In this document: positions 8,470 to 17,490 of the stretch, in pieces
Numbering within the stretch: position 1 is the stretch's first letter
Layout of the letters: every line of letters begins with the position of its first letter
Source of the DNA: Deinococci bacterium
GTDB taxonomy: Bacteria; Deinococcota; Deinococci; Deinococcales; Trueperaceae
DNA: 64,000 nucleotides
Assembly: GCA_030149325.1 (NCBI GenBank)
Contig: JASBRS010000045.1
Location: 1-64,000, forward strand
Direction: 5' to 3'
Program-made: the position numbers and the translations under genes
Notes under the pieces: generated by a model
The model's input: the letters and a program-made list of their open reading frames with translations, nothing else
Database searches by the model: none
Told to the model about the DNA's origin: nothing

Positions 8470-9969
8470 ATGCGTACTCGGATCGGCCTGGCCCTGGTCA
8501 CGCTCGTCGCGGCCTTCAGCCTCGCCTACGCCCAGAAGGGGACGCTCGAGGTCGCGGTCGATCAGGCCCCGGTGGGCCTCGACCCCGACATCGTCACCGC
8601 CTTCTCCTCGTTCGCGGTCGTCAACGAGATCTACGAGGGGCTGGTGGGGGTCAACGCCCAACTGCAGATCGAGCCCGCCCTCGCCACCTCCTGGACGGTG
8701 TCGCCCGACGGGCTGAGCTACACCTTCGAGCTCCGGCAGGGCGTGAAGTTCCACAACGGCCGGGAGATGACGTCGGCCGACGTGGTCTACTCCTTCGACC
8801 GCATCATGGACCCGAAGACCGGCTCCCCGCAGGCCAGCCGCTTCAACGAGGTGGCCAAGGCCGAAGCGACGGGTCCGTACCAGGTCACGTTCACGCTCAA
8901 GGAACCGTTCGCTCCGTTCCTGTCGAACCTCACCAACCTCTTCGTGGTGCCCAAGGAAGTGGTCGAGGCCAACGGCGACCTCCAGAAGGTGGCGGTCGGC
9001 ACCGGGCCCTTCGAGCTCGACCAGGTCGTGCCCGACACCTACGTGCTGCTCAAGGCCAACCCCGACTACTACCGCCCCGGCGAGCCCAAGCTGGCCGCGA
9101 TCAAGTTCAACGTGGTCCCGGAGGCGTCGACCCGCGCCGCAGGGCTGCGGACGGGGACCTACCAGTTGCTGCCCACGGTCGATCCGGTCACCGCCGAGAC
9201 CCTGAAGAAGACGTCGGGCGTGACCGTGCTCGGCACCCAGGACCTCGCCTACTCGCTGCTCGGCCTCAACACCAGCCGCAAGCCGTTCGATGATCCGCGC
9301 GTGCGCGAGGCCATCAACTACGCCGTGGACCGGTCCGAGATCGTCCAGGCGGTCTACCTCGGCAACGCGGTGCCCGGCGGTCCGATCAGCCCTGCCCTCA
9401 AGGACTGGGCGGTGCCCACCTCCGACTTCCCGTGCTACACGCCCAGCGTAGCCAAGGCCAAGCAGCTCCTGGCCGACGCCGGCTACCCCAACGGCTTCAG
9501 CACCACCATCATCACCTTCGGCACCATCAAGGAGGTCGCCGACACCGCGCAGGTGCTGCAGGCGCAGCTCGCCAGGGTCGGGATCGACGCCAAGGTGGAC
9601 GTCGAGGAGTTCGGCAAGTTCGTGCAGGACTGGAAGAACTCCAACTTCGACATGTTCGTGAGCCTCAACGGCGGCTCGGTCGACCCCGACGGCTACCTCT
9701 ACCGCACCTTCATCACCGGCGGCTCGACCAACGTGTTCAAGTTCAGCGACCCGTCGGTCGATCAGCTCCTCAAGCAGGGGCGCACCACCCCCGACACCGC
9801 CCAGCGCCAGGCGATCTACGACAACCTCCAGAAGCAGCTCGCCTGCACCGGTCCGATCGTCCACATCGCCTACGGCACGCTGTTCACGGCGTTGCGCGAC
9901 AACGTGCAGGGCTTCCAGCAGATGCCCACGCGCGGCCTGACCTACCTGCGGGAGACCAGCCTGCCCTAG
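8470..9969 (+). CDS. ABC importer solute-binding protein, family 5 (dipeptide/oligopeptide type)
   Basis: A 499-residue periplasmic binding protein of the DppA/OppA family. The signal peptide (about 1-22) ends AYAQ with no lipobox, so it is soluble or membrane-trapped rather than a lipoprotein. A perfect ribosome site (AGAAGGAGGT) lies 4 bases before the ATG. Family features include YEGLVG near the start, the segment LRQGVKFHNGREMTSADVVYS split by binding-cleft loops, and YLYRTF near the end. It starts an operon with two permeases and lies back-to-back with the muropeptide hydrolase/anmK pair, which hints at murein peptides as cargo. Ligand not proven. Confidence 0.92.
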   Translation: MRTRIGLALVTLVAAFSLAYAQKGTLEVAVDQAPVGLDPDIVTAFSSFAVVNEIYEGLVGVNAQLQIEPALATSWTVSPDGLSYTFELRQGVKFHNGREMTSADVVYSFDRIMDPKTGSPQASRFNEVAKAEATGPYQVTFTLKEPFAPFLSNLTNLFVVPKEVVEANGDLQKVAVGTGPFELDQVVPDTYVLLKANPDYYRPGEPKLAAIKFNVVPEASTRAAGLRTGTYQLLPTVDPVTAETLKKTSGVTVLGTQDLAYSLLGLNTSRKPFDDPRVREAINYAVDRSEIVQAVYLGNAVPGGPISPALKDWAVPTSDFPCYTPSVAKAKQLLADAGYPNGFSTTIITFGTIKEVADTAQVLQAQLARVGIDAKVDVEEFGKFVQDWKNSNFDMFVSLNGGSVDPDGYLYRTFITGGSTNVFKFSDPSVDQLLKQGRTTPDTAQRQAIYDNLQKQLACTGPIVHIAYGTLFTALRDNVQGFQQMPTRGLTYLRETSLP

Positions 9970-9991
9970 GTCGCTCCTCCCCGTCACGCAC

Positions 9992-10041
9992 CGCGGCGGA
10001 CGCGGGTCGGAGGCCGCGCGCCTCCCTCCCCGTCCGCCGCG
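9992..10041 (+). terminator. intergenic hairpin after the binding-protein gene (attenuator-like)
   Basis: Outer 11-base arms (CGCGGCGGACG and its complement) enclose an inner GGAGGC/GCCTCC stem. The compound hairpin sits between the binding-protein and permease genes. Such hairpins usually lower readthrough or protect the upstream mRNA, giving more binding protein than permease. Confidence 0.6.
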
Positions 10042-10083
10042 CCTCTCCCCTCTCCCAGGTCTCAGCTTGAGCGGACTCCCCTC

Positions 10084-11034
10084 ATGATCGGCTACGTCGC
10101 CCGCCGCCTCGTCGACCTCGTGTTCGTCTTGCTCGGCGTCTCGGTGCTGGTGTTCCTGATGGTGCGCTTCATCCCCGGCGACGCGGTCGAGATCATGCTC
10201 GGCGCCAACACCGACATCACCCCCGACCGTGTCGCCGCGCTGCGCCACGGCCTCGGACTCGACCTTCCCATCCACGTGCAGTACTGGAACTGGCTCACCG
10301 GCGTGCTGCACGGCGATCTCGGCACCAGCATCTGGACCGGCCGGCCGGTCGCCGACGAGATCCTGGCCCGGGCACCCGCGACGCTGGAGATCACCCTGCT
10401 GGCGCTGGCGCTCGCGCTGGTCCTGGCCCTCCCTCTCGGCGTGGTGTCGGCACGCGCCCGAGGCTCGGCAGGCGACCTGGTGGTACGCCTCCTGTCGATC
10501 GTAGGGCTCACCCTGCCCACCTTCTGGGTGGGTGTGCTGATGCTGCTGGTGTTCTCGCTCTACCTGCCGGGGTGGCCCGCCATCGGCTACGTTCCCTTCG
10601 CGACGCAACCGCTCGGCAACCTGGCGCGCATGGCCCTCCCGGTGGTGGCCGTCTCGCTGCCGATGATCGCGGGGCTGACGCGCATCCTGCGCTCGAGCCT
10701 GCTCGAGGTGTTGGGCAGCGACTACGTGCGCACCGCCCGCTCCAAGGGGCTGGCCGAGCGGCCCGTGCTCTACAAACACGCGCTGCGCAACGCGCTCATC
10801 CCCGTGGTGACCGTCATCGGCGTGCAGCTCGGCTACCTGCTGTCGGGGGTGGTCGTCATCGAGCAGGTGTTCGCCATCCCCGGCATCGGCCGGCTCATCA
10901 TCGGCGCCATCAACCAGCGCAACTACCCGCTCATCCAGGGCATCGTCCTCGTCATCACCGCGGTCTTCGTGGTCGTGAACCTGCTGGTCGACCTGGCCTA
11001 CGCCTGGATCGACCCCCGGGTGGAGTACGAGTGA
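10084..11034 (+). CDS. ABC importer permease, DppB/OppB type
   Basis: A 316-residue inner-membrane permease with about six helices. The EAA loop that docks the ATPase is visible as DYVRTARSKGLAERPVLYKHALRNAL, here noted by its DYVRTARSKGL core (about 217-227). Its stop overlaps the next start by one base (TGATG), so the two permeases are translationally coupled. No ATPase follows, so the subunit must come from elsewhere in the genome. Confidence 0.93.
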   Translation: MIGYVARRLVDLVFVLLGVSVLVFLMVRFIPGDAVEIMLGANTDITPDRVAALRHGLGLDLPIHVQYWNWLTGVLHGDLGTSIWTGRPVADEILARAPATLEITLLALALALVLALPLGVVSARARGSAGDLVVRLLSIVGLTLPTFWVGVLMLLVFSLYLPGWPAIGYVPFATQPLGNLARMALPVVAVSLPMIAGLTRILRSSLLEVLGSDYVRTARSKGLAERPVLYKHALRNALIPVVTVIGVQLGYLLSGVVVIEQVFAIPGIGRLIIGAINQRNYPLIQGIVLVITAVFVVVNLLVDLAYAWIDPRVEYE

Positions 11035-11882
11035 TGGCCAACGTGGGGCGCTTCTTCGTCCGGCTGCGGCACAACCGCGTCGGCCTGCTGGGCTTCGTGC
11101 TCGCCACCCTGGTGCTGGGCGCGGCGCTACTGGGACCCTGGCTGACCCAGGTGGACCCGCTGCGCCAGAACGTACTGGCACGCTTCCAGGGCCCCAGCCT
11201 CGGCCATCTGCTGGGCACCGACAACTTCGGTCGCGATACCCTGGCGCGCATCCTGTACGGCTACCGCACGTCCATCGCCGTGTCGTTCGGCGCCGTGGCC
11301 CTGTCGACGCTGCTGGGCTCCACCATCGGGCTGCTGGCCGCCTACCTGGGGGGTTGGATCGACCGCCTGCTGATGCGCCTCATGGACGTGCTGTTGGCGT
11401 TCCCCATCATCCTGCTGGCGATCGCGGTGCTGGCCGTGCTGGGTCCGGGCGGCACCAACACCGCCCTGGCGATCGGCGTGGTGTACACCCCGATCTTCGC
11501 GCGCCTGGCCCGTGGTCCGGCACTGACGGTGCTGTCGTGGGACTACGTGGCCGCCGCCCGCGCCGTCGGCGCCAGCGGAGGGCGCATCGTGCTGCGCCAC
11601 GTGCTCCCCAACATCCTGGCGCCCATCCTGGTGCAGACCACGCTCTCGCTGTCGACCGCCATCCTGGTCGAGGCCAGCCTCAGCTTCCTGGGCCTCGGCA
11701 CCCAACCCCCCACGCCCTCGCTGGGGTTGATGCTGTCACAGAGCCGCGACTACATGCTCATCTCGCCGTGGGTGTCGATCTTCTCCGGCCTCGCCATCCT
11801 GCTCGCCTCGCTCGGCTTCAACCTCTTCGGGGACGGGATGCGCGACCTCCTCGATCCCACGCTCCGTGGGCGCGATGTGTGA
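11034..11882 (+). CDS. ABC importer permease, DppC/OppC type
   Basis: A 282-residue inner-membrane permease, partner of the preceding DppB-like protein. It has the N-terminal helix of the OppC family, then the typical LLGTDNFGRDTLARILYG core (about 60-77; LGTDNFGRD is diagnostic), and the EAA loop DYVAAARAVGAS (about 170). Length matches DppC (about 280-300). It ends the operon, which lacks DppD/DppF ATPases, and converges on the muramidase-kinase fusion gene 84 bases later. Confidence 0.93.
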   Translation: MANVGRFFVRLRHNRVGLLGFVLATLVLGAALLGPWLTQVDPLRQNVLARFQGPSLGHLLGTDNFGRDTLARILYGYRTSIAVSFGAVALSTLLGSTIGLLAAYLGGWIDRLLMRLMDVLLAFPIILLAIAVLAVLGPGGTNTALAIGVVYTPIFARLARGPALTVLSWDYVAAARAVGASGGRIVLRHVLPNILAPILVQTTLSLSTAILVEASLSFLGLGTQPPTPSLGLMLSQSRDYMLISPWVSIFSGLAILLASLGFNLFGDGMRDLLDPTLRGRDV

Positions 11883-11966
11883 CGGGCCGGCACGAGCCGC
11901 GTGCCGTCGCTTCGGAGCCCACGGGGAGGACGCGTCCGATCCGGTCCTCGCGACACGACGCGATGC

Positions 11967-14138
11967 CTACCCGCCAACGGCCGCCCACGCCAGCCTCGCG
12001 GCGGTAGCGACGGGCTCCACCTGAAGGACGCGGACGTCCACGCCGGCCGGGATCCCGCGGCGGAAGCTCGTCTCGAAGTCCCCGCCGAGTCCGGCCAGGC
12101 CGCCGACCAGCGCCACCGGCCGCGCCTCGCCGCAGCGGTCCAACAGCAGCCTCGCCAGCCTCGCCAGCTCCTCTCCCGCCCAGCGCAGGATGCGCTCGGC
12201 CTCGGGATCGCGCTCCCGTGCGGCCGCCGCCACCTCCGTCGCCAGCGCTGCCACGGCACTGCGCCCGCCGCCGTAGACGAAGGCGCGGAGGCGGTCCCAG
12301 TCGCTGCCGCCCGCCGCCGCGAAGACGCGCGCGGCCAGGGGTCCTGCCATCGGCGCGCCGCTGCGGTCGGCCTCGCGCAAGAGCGTCCGCAACGCGGCAC
12401 GCCCGATCGAGAACCCGCCCCCGTCGTCGTCGAGAAGATAGCCGTGGCCTCCGGCCCGCAGGCGGGAGCCGTCCCGGCTGCGGGCCAGGGCGATCGCGCC
12501 GGTCCCGGCGACGACCACGATCCCGTCGCCCTCCGGGAAGGCCCCACGGAAGGCCAGCTCGACGTCGTCGAGCACCTCCACGGAGGCCTCATCGAGCGCC
12601 AGCCGCTCCGCCAGGACCCGTTGCAGCCAGGCGGCCTCGGCGCTTCCGGCACCGACCCCGGTCACCCCGAGGACGACCGCCGCCGGGACGCCGTCGGCCG
12701 CCGACACCGCGCGTGCGAGCTCGCCGACGCGCGCGGCAGCATCCGCACGGCCGGCATCCTGGTGGAGATGGCCGGCCAGCGGAGCCAGCCGCCCGGTTGC
12801 CACGACGCCCTCCGCGCCCCGCAGCTGCCACCGGGTGCTCGAGCCCCCGGCGTCGATCCCCAGGCCGACCCGCGGGCGCGGCCGCACCGCAACGGTCCCG
12901 CCGCCGGTCCGCGTCGCGCCGCCGACCCGGCCAGGAGCCGAGTACGGGGCCGGTCCGTAGAGCAGGTCTCCTTCGACCTCGTCCAGGAAGCGCGCATGGC
13001 CGCGGGCCCAGTCGGCGCTGACGTCGGCGAAGTCACGCCGGCCCTCGACGATCGCACGCAGGCTGTCGTCCCCCAGCAAGGCGTCGACCAACAGGCCGTC
13101 GACGGGCTCGTACCAGGGCTCCCCGGCCCCCGCGCCACCCGCCCAGGGCATCCGATCGGCGGGCGTCCACGCCAGCTTGCCGATGCCCCGGAAGGCCTCC
13201 AGCACAGCGACCGCCAGCGCCAAGGGACGCCACGCTGCGGTGGCGGCCTCGACGTGGAGCTGCACGCCACCGCACACCCGCCCCGCGAGCTTGCCGCTGT
13301 CCGGCCGGAAGGTCACGGGCCGCGCCCACACCCCGTGCGGAGCACGCGCGTTCACGGCCTGCGCGAGGGCGTGGCCGTCGACGTCGGGCCCTCCGGCGAG
13401 CTCGAAGGGTAGCGGCGTGCCGCGCCCCTCCGACAGCCCGGTGCCCTCGAGCGCCACCAGGGCCGGATAGAGGGCCACCGCGGCGCGGCTCGGCAGCCCC
13501 GGTGAGGGCGGTACGAAGCCGCCCTGGGGTGGCTCGCCGCGCCGCCAGCCAGCGACCGGAACCACCTCGAGCGGCGCTCCGCCCAGGGCGCGGGCGTGCC
13601 GCCGCGCCAGCTCGCCCAGCGTCAGGCCGTGCTGGAACGGCACCTCGAGGTAGCCGAGGAAGGAGCGGCGGGCGGGATCGAGCGCCGGTCCGTCGATGAG
13701 GGGTCCCAGCAGCGCCGGCCGGTCGGCGATCAGCACCTGCGTGCCGGCCTCGCGCGCCGCCTCCAGCAGCAGCGCCACGGTGGTGGCGTAGGTGTAGCAG
13801 CGCACGCCGACGTCGTGGAGGTCGACCACCACGGTGTCGAGGCGTGCAAGCTGCTCGGGGTCGGGGCGGCGCCGCGGGCCGTAGAGGCTGAGGACCGGCA
13901 GGCCGGTGCGCGCGTCCGTCCCGTCGGGGACCGCCGTGGCGTCCTCCTCGAGCCCGCTGAGGCCGTGCTCGGGCGTCAGCAGCGCCATCAGGCGCGCCCC
14001 CAACGCGCTGCGCAGCGCGTCCACCGTCGGCCGGTGGTCGGCGGTCAGCGAGGCCTGGTTGGCCAGCAGGCCGATGCGCTCGCCGACCAACCGCGCGGGA
14101 TCGGCGAGCAGGCGATCGATGCCGGCGGTCGCGGTCAT
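11967..14138 (-). CDS. fusion: NamZ-type exo-N-acetylmuramidase (DUF1343) + BadF/BadG-type amino-sugar kinase
   Basis: A 723-residue two-enzyme protein. Residues about 5-400 match DUF1343, whose characterised member NamZ of Bacillus subtilis releases MurNAc from MurNAc-GlcNAc ends. The family motif PEHG is at 56-59, with VVDLHDVGVRCYTY (about 105) and WYEPVDG later. After a short Gly/Arg-rich linker, residues about 422-723 form an ASKHA kinase of the BadF/BadG family: GIDAGGSSTRW (phosphate 1, about 426), VVAGTGAIAL (phosphate 2, about 541) and ALVGGLAGLGG (adenosine). The same kinase family includes N-acetylglucosamine kinase and clostridial MurK, which acts on MurNAc and GlcNAc. No signal peptide is present, so the muramidase would act inside the cell. 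The ATG follows the permease stop by 4 bases. The fusion is read through without any stop or frameshift. Separate proteins are the usual arrangement. Confidence 0.88.
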   Translation of the reverse strand: MTATAGIDRLLADPARLVGERIGLLANQASLTADHRPTVDALRSALGARLMALLTPEHGLSGLEEDATAVPDGTDARTGLPVLSLYGPRRRPDPEQLARLDTVVVDLHDVGVRCYTYATTVALLLEAAREAGTQVLIADRPALLGPLIDGPALDPARRSFLGYLEVPFQHGLTLGELARRHARALGGAPLEVVPVAGWRRGEPPQGGFVPPSPGLPSRAAVALYPALVALEGTGLSEGRGTPLPFELAGGPDVDGHALAQAVNARAPHGVWARPVTFRPDSGKLAGRVCGGVQLHVEAATAAWRPLALAVAVLEAFRGIGKLAWTPADRMPWAGGAGAGEPWYEPVDGLLVDALLGDDSLRAIVEGRRDFADVSADWARGHARFLDEVEGDLLYGPAPYSAPGRVGGATRTGGGTVAVRPRPRVGLGIDAGGSSTRWQLRGAEGVVATGRLAPLAGHLHQDAGRADAAARVGELARAVSAADGVPAAVVLGVTGVGAGSAEAAWLQRVLAERLALDEASVEVLDDVELAFRGAFPEGDGIVVVAGTGAIALARSRDGSRLRAGGHGYLLDDDGGGFSIGRAALRTLLREADRSGAPMAGPLAARVFAAAGGSDWDRLRAFVYGGGRSAVAALATEVAAAARERDPEAERILRWAGEELARLARLLLDRCGEARPVALVGGLAGLGGDFETSFRRGIPAGVDVRVLQVEPVATAARLAWAAVGG

Positions 14139-14142
14139 CGGC

Positions 14143-15009
14143 TCAGCCCTTCAGGGCGCCCGAGGTCAGGCCCGAGATGAACTGCCGCGACATCAGCAGG
14201 TAGATCGCCAGCAGCGGCAGGCTCGCCATCAGCATCCCGGCGAACACCAGGCTCCAATTGGTCAGGTGCTGTCCGAAGAAGATCTGCATGCCCAGGGGCA
14301 CCGTCTTCCAGGTGTTGCTCTGCAGGAACAGCAGCGGGAAGAAGAAGTCGTTCCACCACGGCACCACGTTGACGATGGTGACGGTCGCGACCGCCGGCCG
14401 CACCAGCGGCAGCATGATGCTCCAGAAGATGCGGTACTCCCCGCAGCCGTCGATGCGCGCGGCGTCCTCCAGGTCGCTGGGGAGCGTCCGGAAGAAGGTG
14501 CTGAGCAGGAACACCGACATCGGCATGCCGCTGGCCGCGTAGGTGAAGATCAGCGCGAAGGGCGTATCGAGCAGGCTCAGGTGCTTCATCAGCAGATACA
14601 GCGGCAGGATGCCGAGGCGGATCGGCACCATGATGCCGGCCAAGAAGAACAGGAAGATCAAACCGCGGACCGGGAAGCGGTAACGCGCCAGGGCGTAGGC
14701 GGCGGGTGCGGCGGTGGCCAGCAGCACCAGCAGCGAGCCGCCCGTGACCAGCAGGCTGTTGCGAAGATAGAGCCCGAAGTGGGCGCGGCGCCACACCTCG
14801 CGGAAGGTCTCCAGCCCGACGTGCGACGGCAGCCCGAAGGGGTGCCGGAAGATCTCCGGCGTGGTCTTGAAGGCGTCGAGCACCATCAGCACGATGGGGT
14901 AGAGGAAGCCCAGCGCCAGCAGCGTCAGGAACAGATAGATGGCCAGCCGGCCGACCCAGCGCGCGTCGGGCGGCCGCCGTCCGGCGGCGGCAGGGTGTGG
15001 GCTCCGCAT
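14143..15009 (-). CDS. sugar ABC importer permease, MalG type
   Basis: A 288-residue inner-membrane permease of the carbohydrate uptake (CUT1) class with six helices. The ATPase-docking EAA loop is seen near DLEDAARIDGCGEYRIFW (core EDAARIDGCG, about 184). It starts one base after the MalF-like gene stops and ends 4 bases before the muramidase-kinase gene. This gene order ties the cargo to cell-wall amino sugars. No ATPase gene is nearby; CUT1 systems often share an MsmK-like ATPase. Confidence 0.93.
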   Translation of the reverse strand: MRSPHPAAAGRRPPDARWVGRLAIYLFLTLLALGFLYPIVLMVLDAFKTTPEIFRHPFGLPSHVGLETFREVWRRAHFGLYLRNSLLVTGGSLLVLLATAAPAAYALARYRFPVRGLIFLFFLAGIMVPIRLGILPLYLLMKHLSLLDTPFALIFTYAASGMPMSVFLLSTFFRTLPSDLEDAARIDGCGEYRIFWSIMLPLVRPAVATVTIVNVVPWWNDFFFPLLFLQSNTWKTVPLGMQIFFGQHLTNWSLVFAGMLMASLPLLAIYLLMSRQFISGLTSGALKG

Positions 15010-15010
15010 C

Positions 15011-15940
15011 TCAGTACTCCGTCTGGGTGCGCTGGCTGAAGCGCACGCCGAAGGCCGAGGCCGCCCCGATGATGATCAGCATCAGCACGCCGATGGCGGA
15101 CGCCAGGCCGATCTGACCGGGCTCGCCGCCCGTCGTCGGGTCGCCGAAGGCGGTCCGGTAGAAGAAGGTCGCCAGCAGGTCGGTGGCGTAGTTGGGCGCG
15201 CCCGAGGCGCCCTGCATGACGAACACCAGCTCGAAGGCGTTGAAGTCCCAGATGAAGGTCAGGATCGACATCATCGCGAGGCTCGGCAGCAGCAGCGGGA
15301 ACGTGATGTGACGGAACCCCTGCCACTCGTTGGCGCCGTCCACCAGCCCCGCCTCGTAGAACTCGCGGGGGATGCCCTGGATGGCGGCCATGAACACCAG
15401 CACCGGGAACCCCAACCAGTGCCAGGCGTTGACCAGGATCACCGTGATCAGGGCGGTGCTGCGCTGCCCGAGCCAGGGCTGCACCCAGGCGTCGAGGCCG
15501 ACCAGCCTCAGGCCGTGCGCCACCGGGCCCCAGGTGGGGTTGAGGAGCAGCAGCCACAGGAAGCCGACGACCACCATCGACATGGTGTAGGGCAGGAAGT
15601 ACACCGCCTGGAAGAAGGCGAAGCCGCGCCACTTGCGGCTCAGCAGCGCCGCCAGGAAGAGGCCGAGGCTCGACTGGATGGCGAGGGTCAGGGCGAAGAA
15701 CAGGGCGTTGTGGCTGAGCGCGCCCCAGAAGCGGGCGTTGTAGGGCCACTGCCCCAGCACCTTGACGAAGTTGGCGAGCCCGGAGAACGCGCCCCGCACC
15801 AGCCCGTGCCAGTCCGACAGACTGTAGGAGAGCGACGTCAGCAGCGGGTAGGCCATGAACAGGCCGTAGAGCACCAGGCCCGGCAGCAGGAACACCACCA
15901 GATGCCCGTTCCGACGGAACCAACCGCGCGCTCCGCTCAC
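15011..15940 (-). CDS. sugar ABC importer permease, MalF type
   Basis: A 309-residue CUT1 permease with six helices and an EAA loop (YEAGLVDGANEWQGF, about 215). The track's start at 16003 would place the N-terminus inside a hairpin. I prefer the GTG at 15940, which has GGAGG 7 bases upstream and gives the usual family length. It pairs with the MalG-like permease one base downstream. Confidence 0.92.
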   Translation of the reverse strand: MSGARGWFRRNGHLVVFLLPGLVLYGLFMAYPLLTSLSYSLSDWHGLVRGAFSGLANFVKVLGQWPYNARFWGALSHNALFFALTLAIQSSLGLFLAALLSRKWRGFAFFQAVYFLPYTMSMVVVGFLWLLLLNPTWGPVAHGLRLVGLDAWVQPWLGQRSTALITVILVNAWHWLGFPVLVFMAAIQGIPREFYEAGLVDGANEWQGFRHITFPLLLPSLAMMSILTFIWDFNAFELVFVMQGASGAPNYATDLLATFFYRTAFGDPTTGGEPGQIGLASAIGVLMLIIIGAASAFGVRFSQRTQTEY

Positions 15941-15974
15941 CGGCCGCCTCCGCAGCGGCGGTTGCGCGGAGCGC

Positions 15975-16004
15975 GGTGGGGTCGGGCTGGCGCCCGACCC
16001 CACC
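15975..16004 (-). terminator. intergenic hairpin after the sugar-binding-protein gene (attenuator-like)
   Basis: Perfect 13-base arms (GGTGGGGTCGGGC and its complement) with the 4-base loop tggc lie between the binding-protein stop and the permease start. It probably sets the ratio of binding protein to permease. Confidence 0.7.
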
Positions 16005-16037
16005 GTTCACGCGTGTGCGTCACCCGCACGCGACGGG

Positions 16038-17270
16038 CTACTGGAACTTGTACCAGGTCGCCACCCCGCGCTGGATGTTGGCGGCTGCCTGGTCGACGGT
16101 CTCGCTGCCGGCCAGCACGGCCTGCATCTCGTTCTGCAGGAGCGTCGAGCCCGACGGCTGGCCGTAGCGGAAGAGCGTCAGCATCAGGTAGGGCGTGCCT
16201 TCGCTGTGCATGCGGTTGGCCATCTGCGCCAGGACGGGGTCGGTCGGCACGACGCCGGGCACGGCCGAGATCTGCTTCAGGGTGTCGGTGAACATCTGGC
16301 CGTAGGCCTTGCTGGCCAGGAAGTTGATGAACTGCACGTCGGCGTCCTGGTTCTTGCTGGCGGCGTTGATGCCGTAGGAGCCGTCGACGTAGAAGGTCTC
16401 GCAGGTCTTGCCCTGGTCGTTGGGGATCAGGAACGAGCCGACGTGGAAGTTGGGGGCGAGCTGGGCGAGGGTGCCGAGCTCGTAGCTGCCGCCGATGAGC
16501 ATGCCCGCCTGGCCGTAGGCGAACAGCGACTGCATGTCGGAGTAGGCGACACCCTGGTAGTTGCTGGCGAGGTAGGGCTCGAGGTCGACCATGCGCTGCA
16601 GCGCGGTCTTGAACGCCGGGTCCTCGAAGGTGGCCGTGCCGGCGGCCATCTTGTCGTAGAAGGCGTTGCAGCCGTAGAACGCGGGCGCGACGCCGCCGAA
16701 GAGCGTCTCGACCGTCCACGGGTCCTTGCTGCCGTTGGCCAGCGCGTCGATGCCCGAGGCCTTGATCTTCTGCGCGACGTCCAGGAACTCCTGCCAGGTC
16801 TTCGGTTCGCTCAACCCGAGCTTGGCGAAGACGTCCTTGTTGTAGAGCACCTGGATGGTCTGGAGCGCGAACGGCACGCCGTACACCTTGCCGTCGGCGC
16901 GATTCGTCGCGGCCTTGAGGACGTTGGGATCGAAGTCCTTGAGGGCCGGCACCTTGTCGCCGAGCGGCACCAGCAGGCCGGCCTGGGCCAGAGGCTCCAT
17001 GCCGCCGTAGGCCCGCAAGTGCACGATGTCGGGGCCGCCGCCGCCCTGCAGCGCCGTCGACAGGATGGTGTTGTATTCGGTGTTCTTGTAGGGCGTGAAG
17101 GTGACGTCGATGCCGGGATGATCCTTGTGGAACGCGGCGATGAAGCCGTTGTAGGCGTCCACGTCCTCCGTACGCCAGCTCCAGAACGTCAAGGACTGTG
17201 CGGCCGCCACACCGAGCAGGGCTAGAACGAGCAGTGCCGCGACCAGGCGCTTCCCACCGATGCTCTTCAT
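16038..17270 (-). CDS. sugar ABC importer solute-binding protein, CUT1 (MalE-like)
   Basis: A 410-residue exported binding protein. The signal peptide (about 1-24) ends AAAQ with no lipobox. GGAGGAAGGT directly precedes the ATG. The fold is that of family 1 extracellular sugar-binding proteins: SLTFWSWRTEDVDAY at the mature start, GGGGPDIVHLRAYGG, VYGVPFALQTIQVLYNKD. It begins the operon that continues into both permeases and the muramidase-kinase fusion, and is divergent from the GntR-murQ operon. The likely ligand is a MurNAc- or GlcNAc-containing saccharide, inferred from neighbours only. Confidence 0.92.
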   Translation of the reverse strand: MKSIGGKRLVAALLVLALLGVAAAQSLTFWSWRTEDVDAYNGFIAAFHKDHPGIDVTFTPYKNTEYNTILSTALQGGGGPDIVHLRAYGGMEPLAQAGLLVPLGDKVPALKDFDPNVLKAATNRADGKVYGVPFALQTIQVLYNKDVFAKLGLSEPKTWQEFLDVAQKIKASGIDALANGSKDPWTVETLFGGVAPAFYGCNAFYDKMAAGTATFEDPAFKTALQRMVDLEPYLASNYQGVAYSDMQSLFAYGQAGMLIGGSYELGTLAQLAPNFHVGSFLIPNDQGKTCETFYVDGSYGINAASKNQDADVQFINFLASKAYGQMFTDTLKQISAVPGVVPTDPVLAQMANRMHSEGTPYLMLTLFRYGQPSGSTLLQNEMQAVLAGSETVDQAAANIQRGVATWYKFQ

Positions 17271-17453
17271 ACCTTCCTCCGATCGTCCCCCGCACACGCC
17301 CGGCCTGGAGCCGGAGAGGCTGGGGGAGACGCGACGGCGTCGGCACGGGCTCGGCCCCGTCGACCCCAGCTCCTCACGATCCCGTTCTGGACACGGAGAT
17401 CCGGACCTGCAGGCGACGACCCGCCTTCCGCGGCGCCCTCGTTCGACGAAACA

Positions 17454-17484
17454 AGTATAGAGGGAGGAGCAAGATTGGTACAAT
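17454..17484. promoter_or_regulatory. overlapping divergent promoters of the sugar-importer and GntR-murQ operons
   Basis: On the minus strand TTGTAC, an 18-base spacer and TATACT point to the importer operon, leaving a leader of about 175 bases. On the plus strand TACAAT (17479-17484) lies 6 bases before the GntR ATG and gives a leaderless start. The minus -35 and plus -10 share the same bases. GTATAGAG at the minus -10 matches 7 of 8 bases of the HutC-type core GTnTAnAC, so the regulator may bind here and block both. Confidence 0.55.
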
Positions 17485-17490
17485 AGTGGC

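Noticed and set aside
8176-11181. 1001-residue open frame on the minus strand
   Set aside because: Antisense to the dipeptide-importer operon; no domain, biased composition.
16001-16003. GTG start of the MalF-like permease given by the ORF track
   Set aside because: It would translate through the 15975-16004 hairpin and lacks a ribosome site; GTG 15940 has GGAGG 7 bases upstream.
17271-17453. Riboswitch in the 175-base leader of the sugar-importer operon
   Set aside because: No conserved riboswitch core or terminator/antiterminator pair was recognised; the length alone is not evidence.
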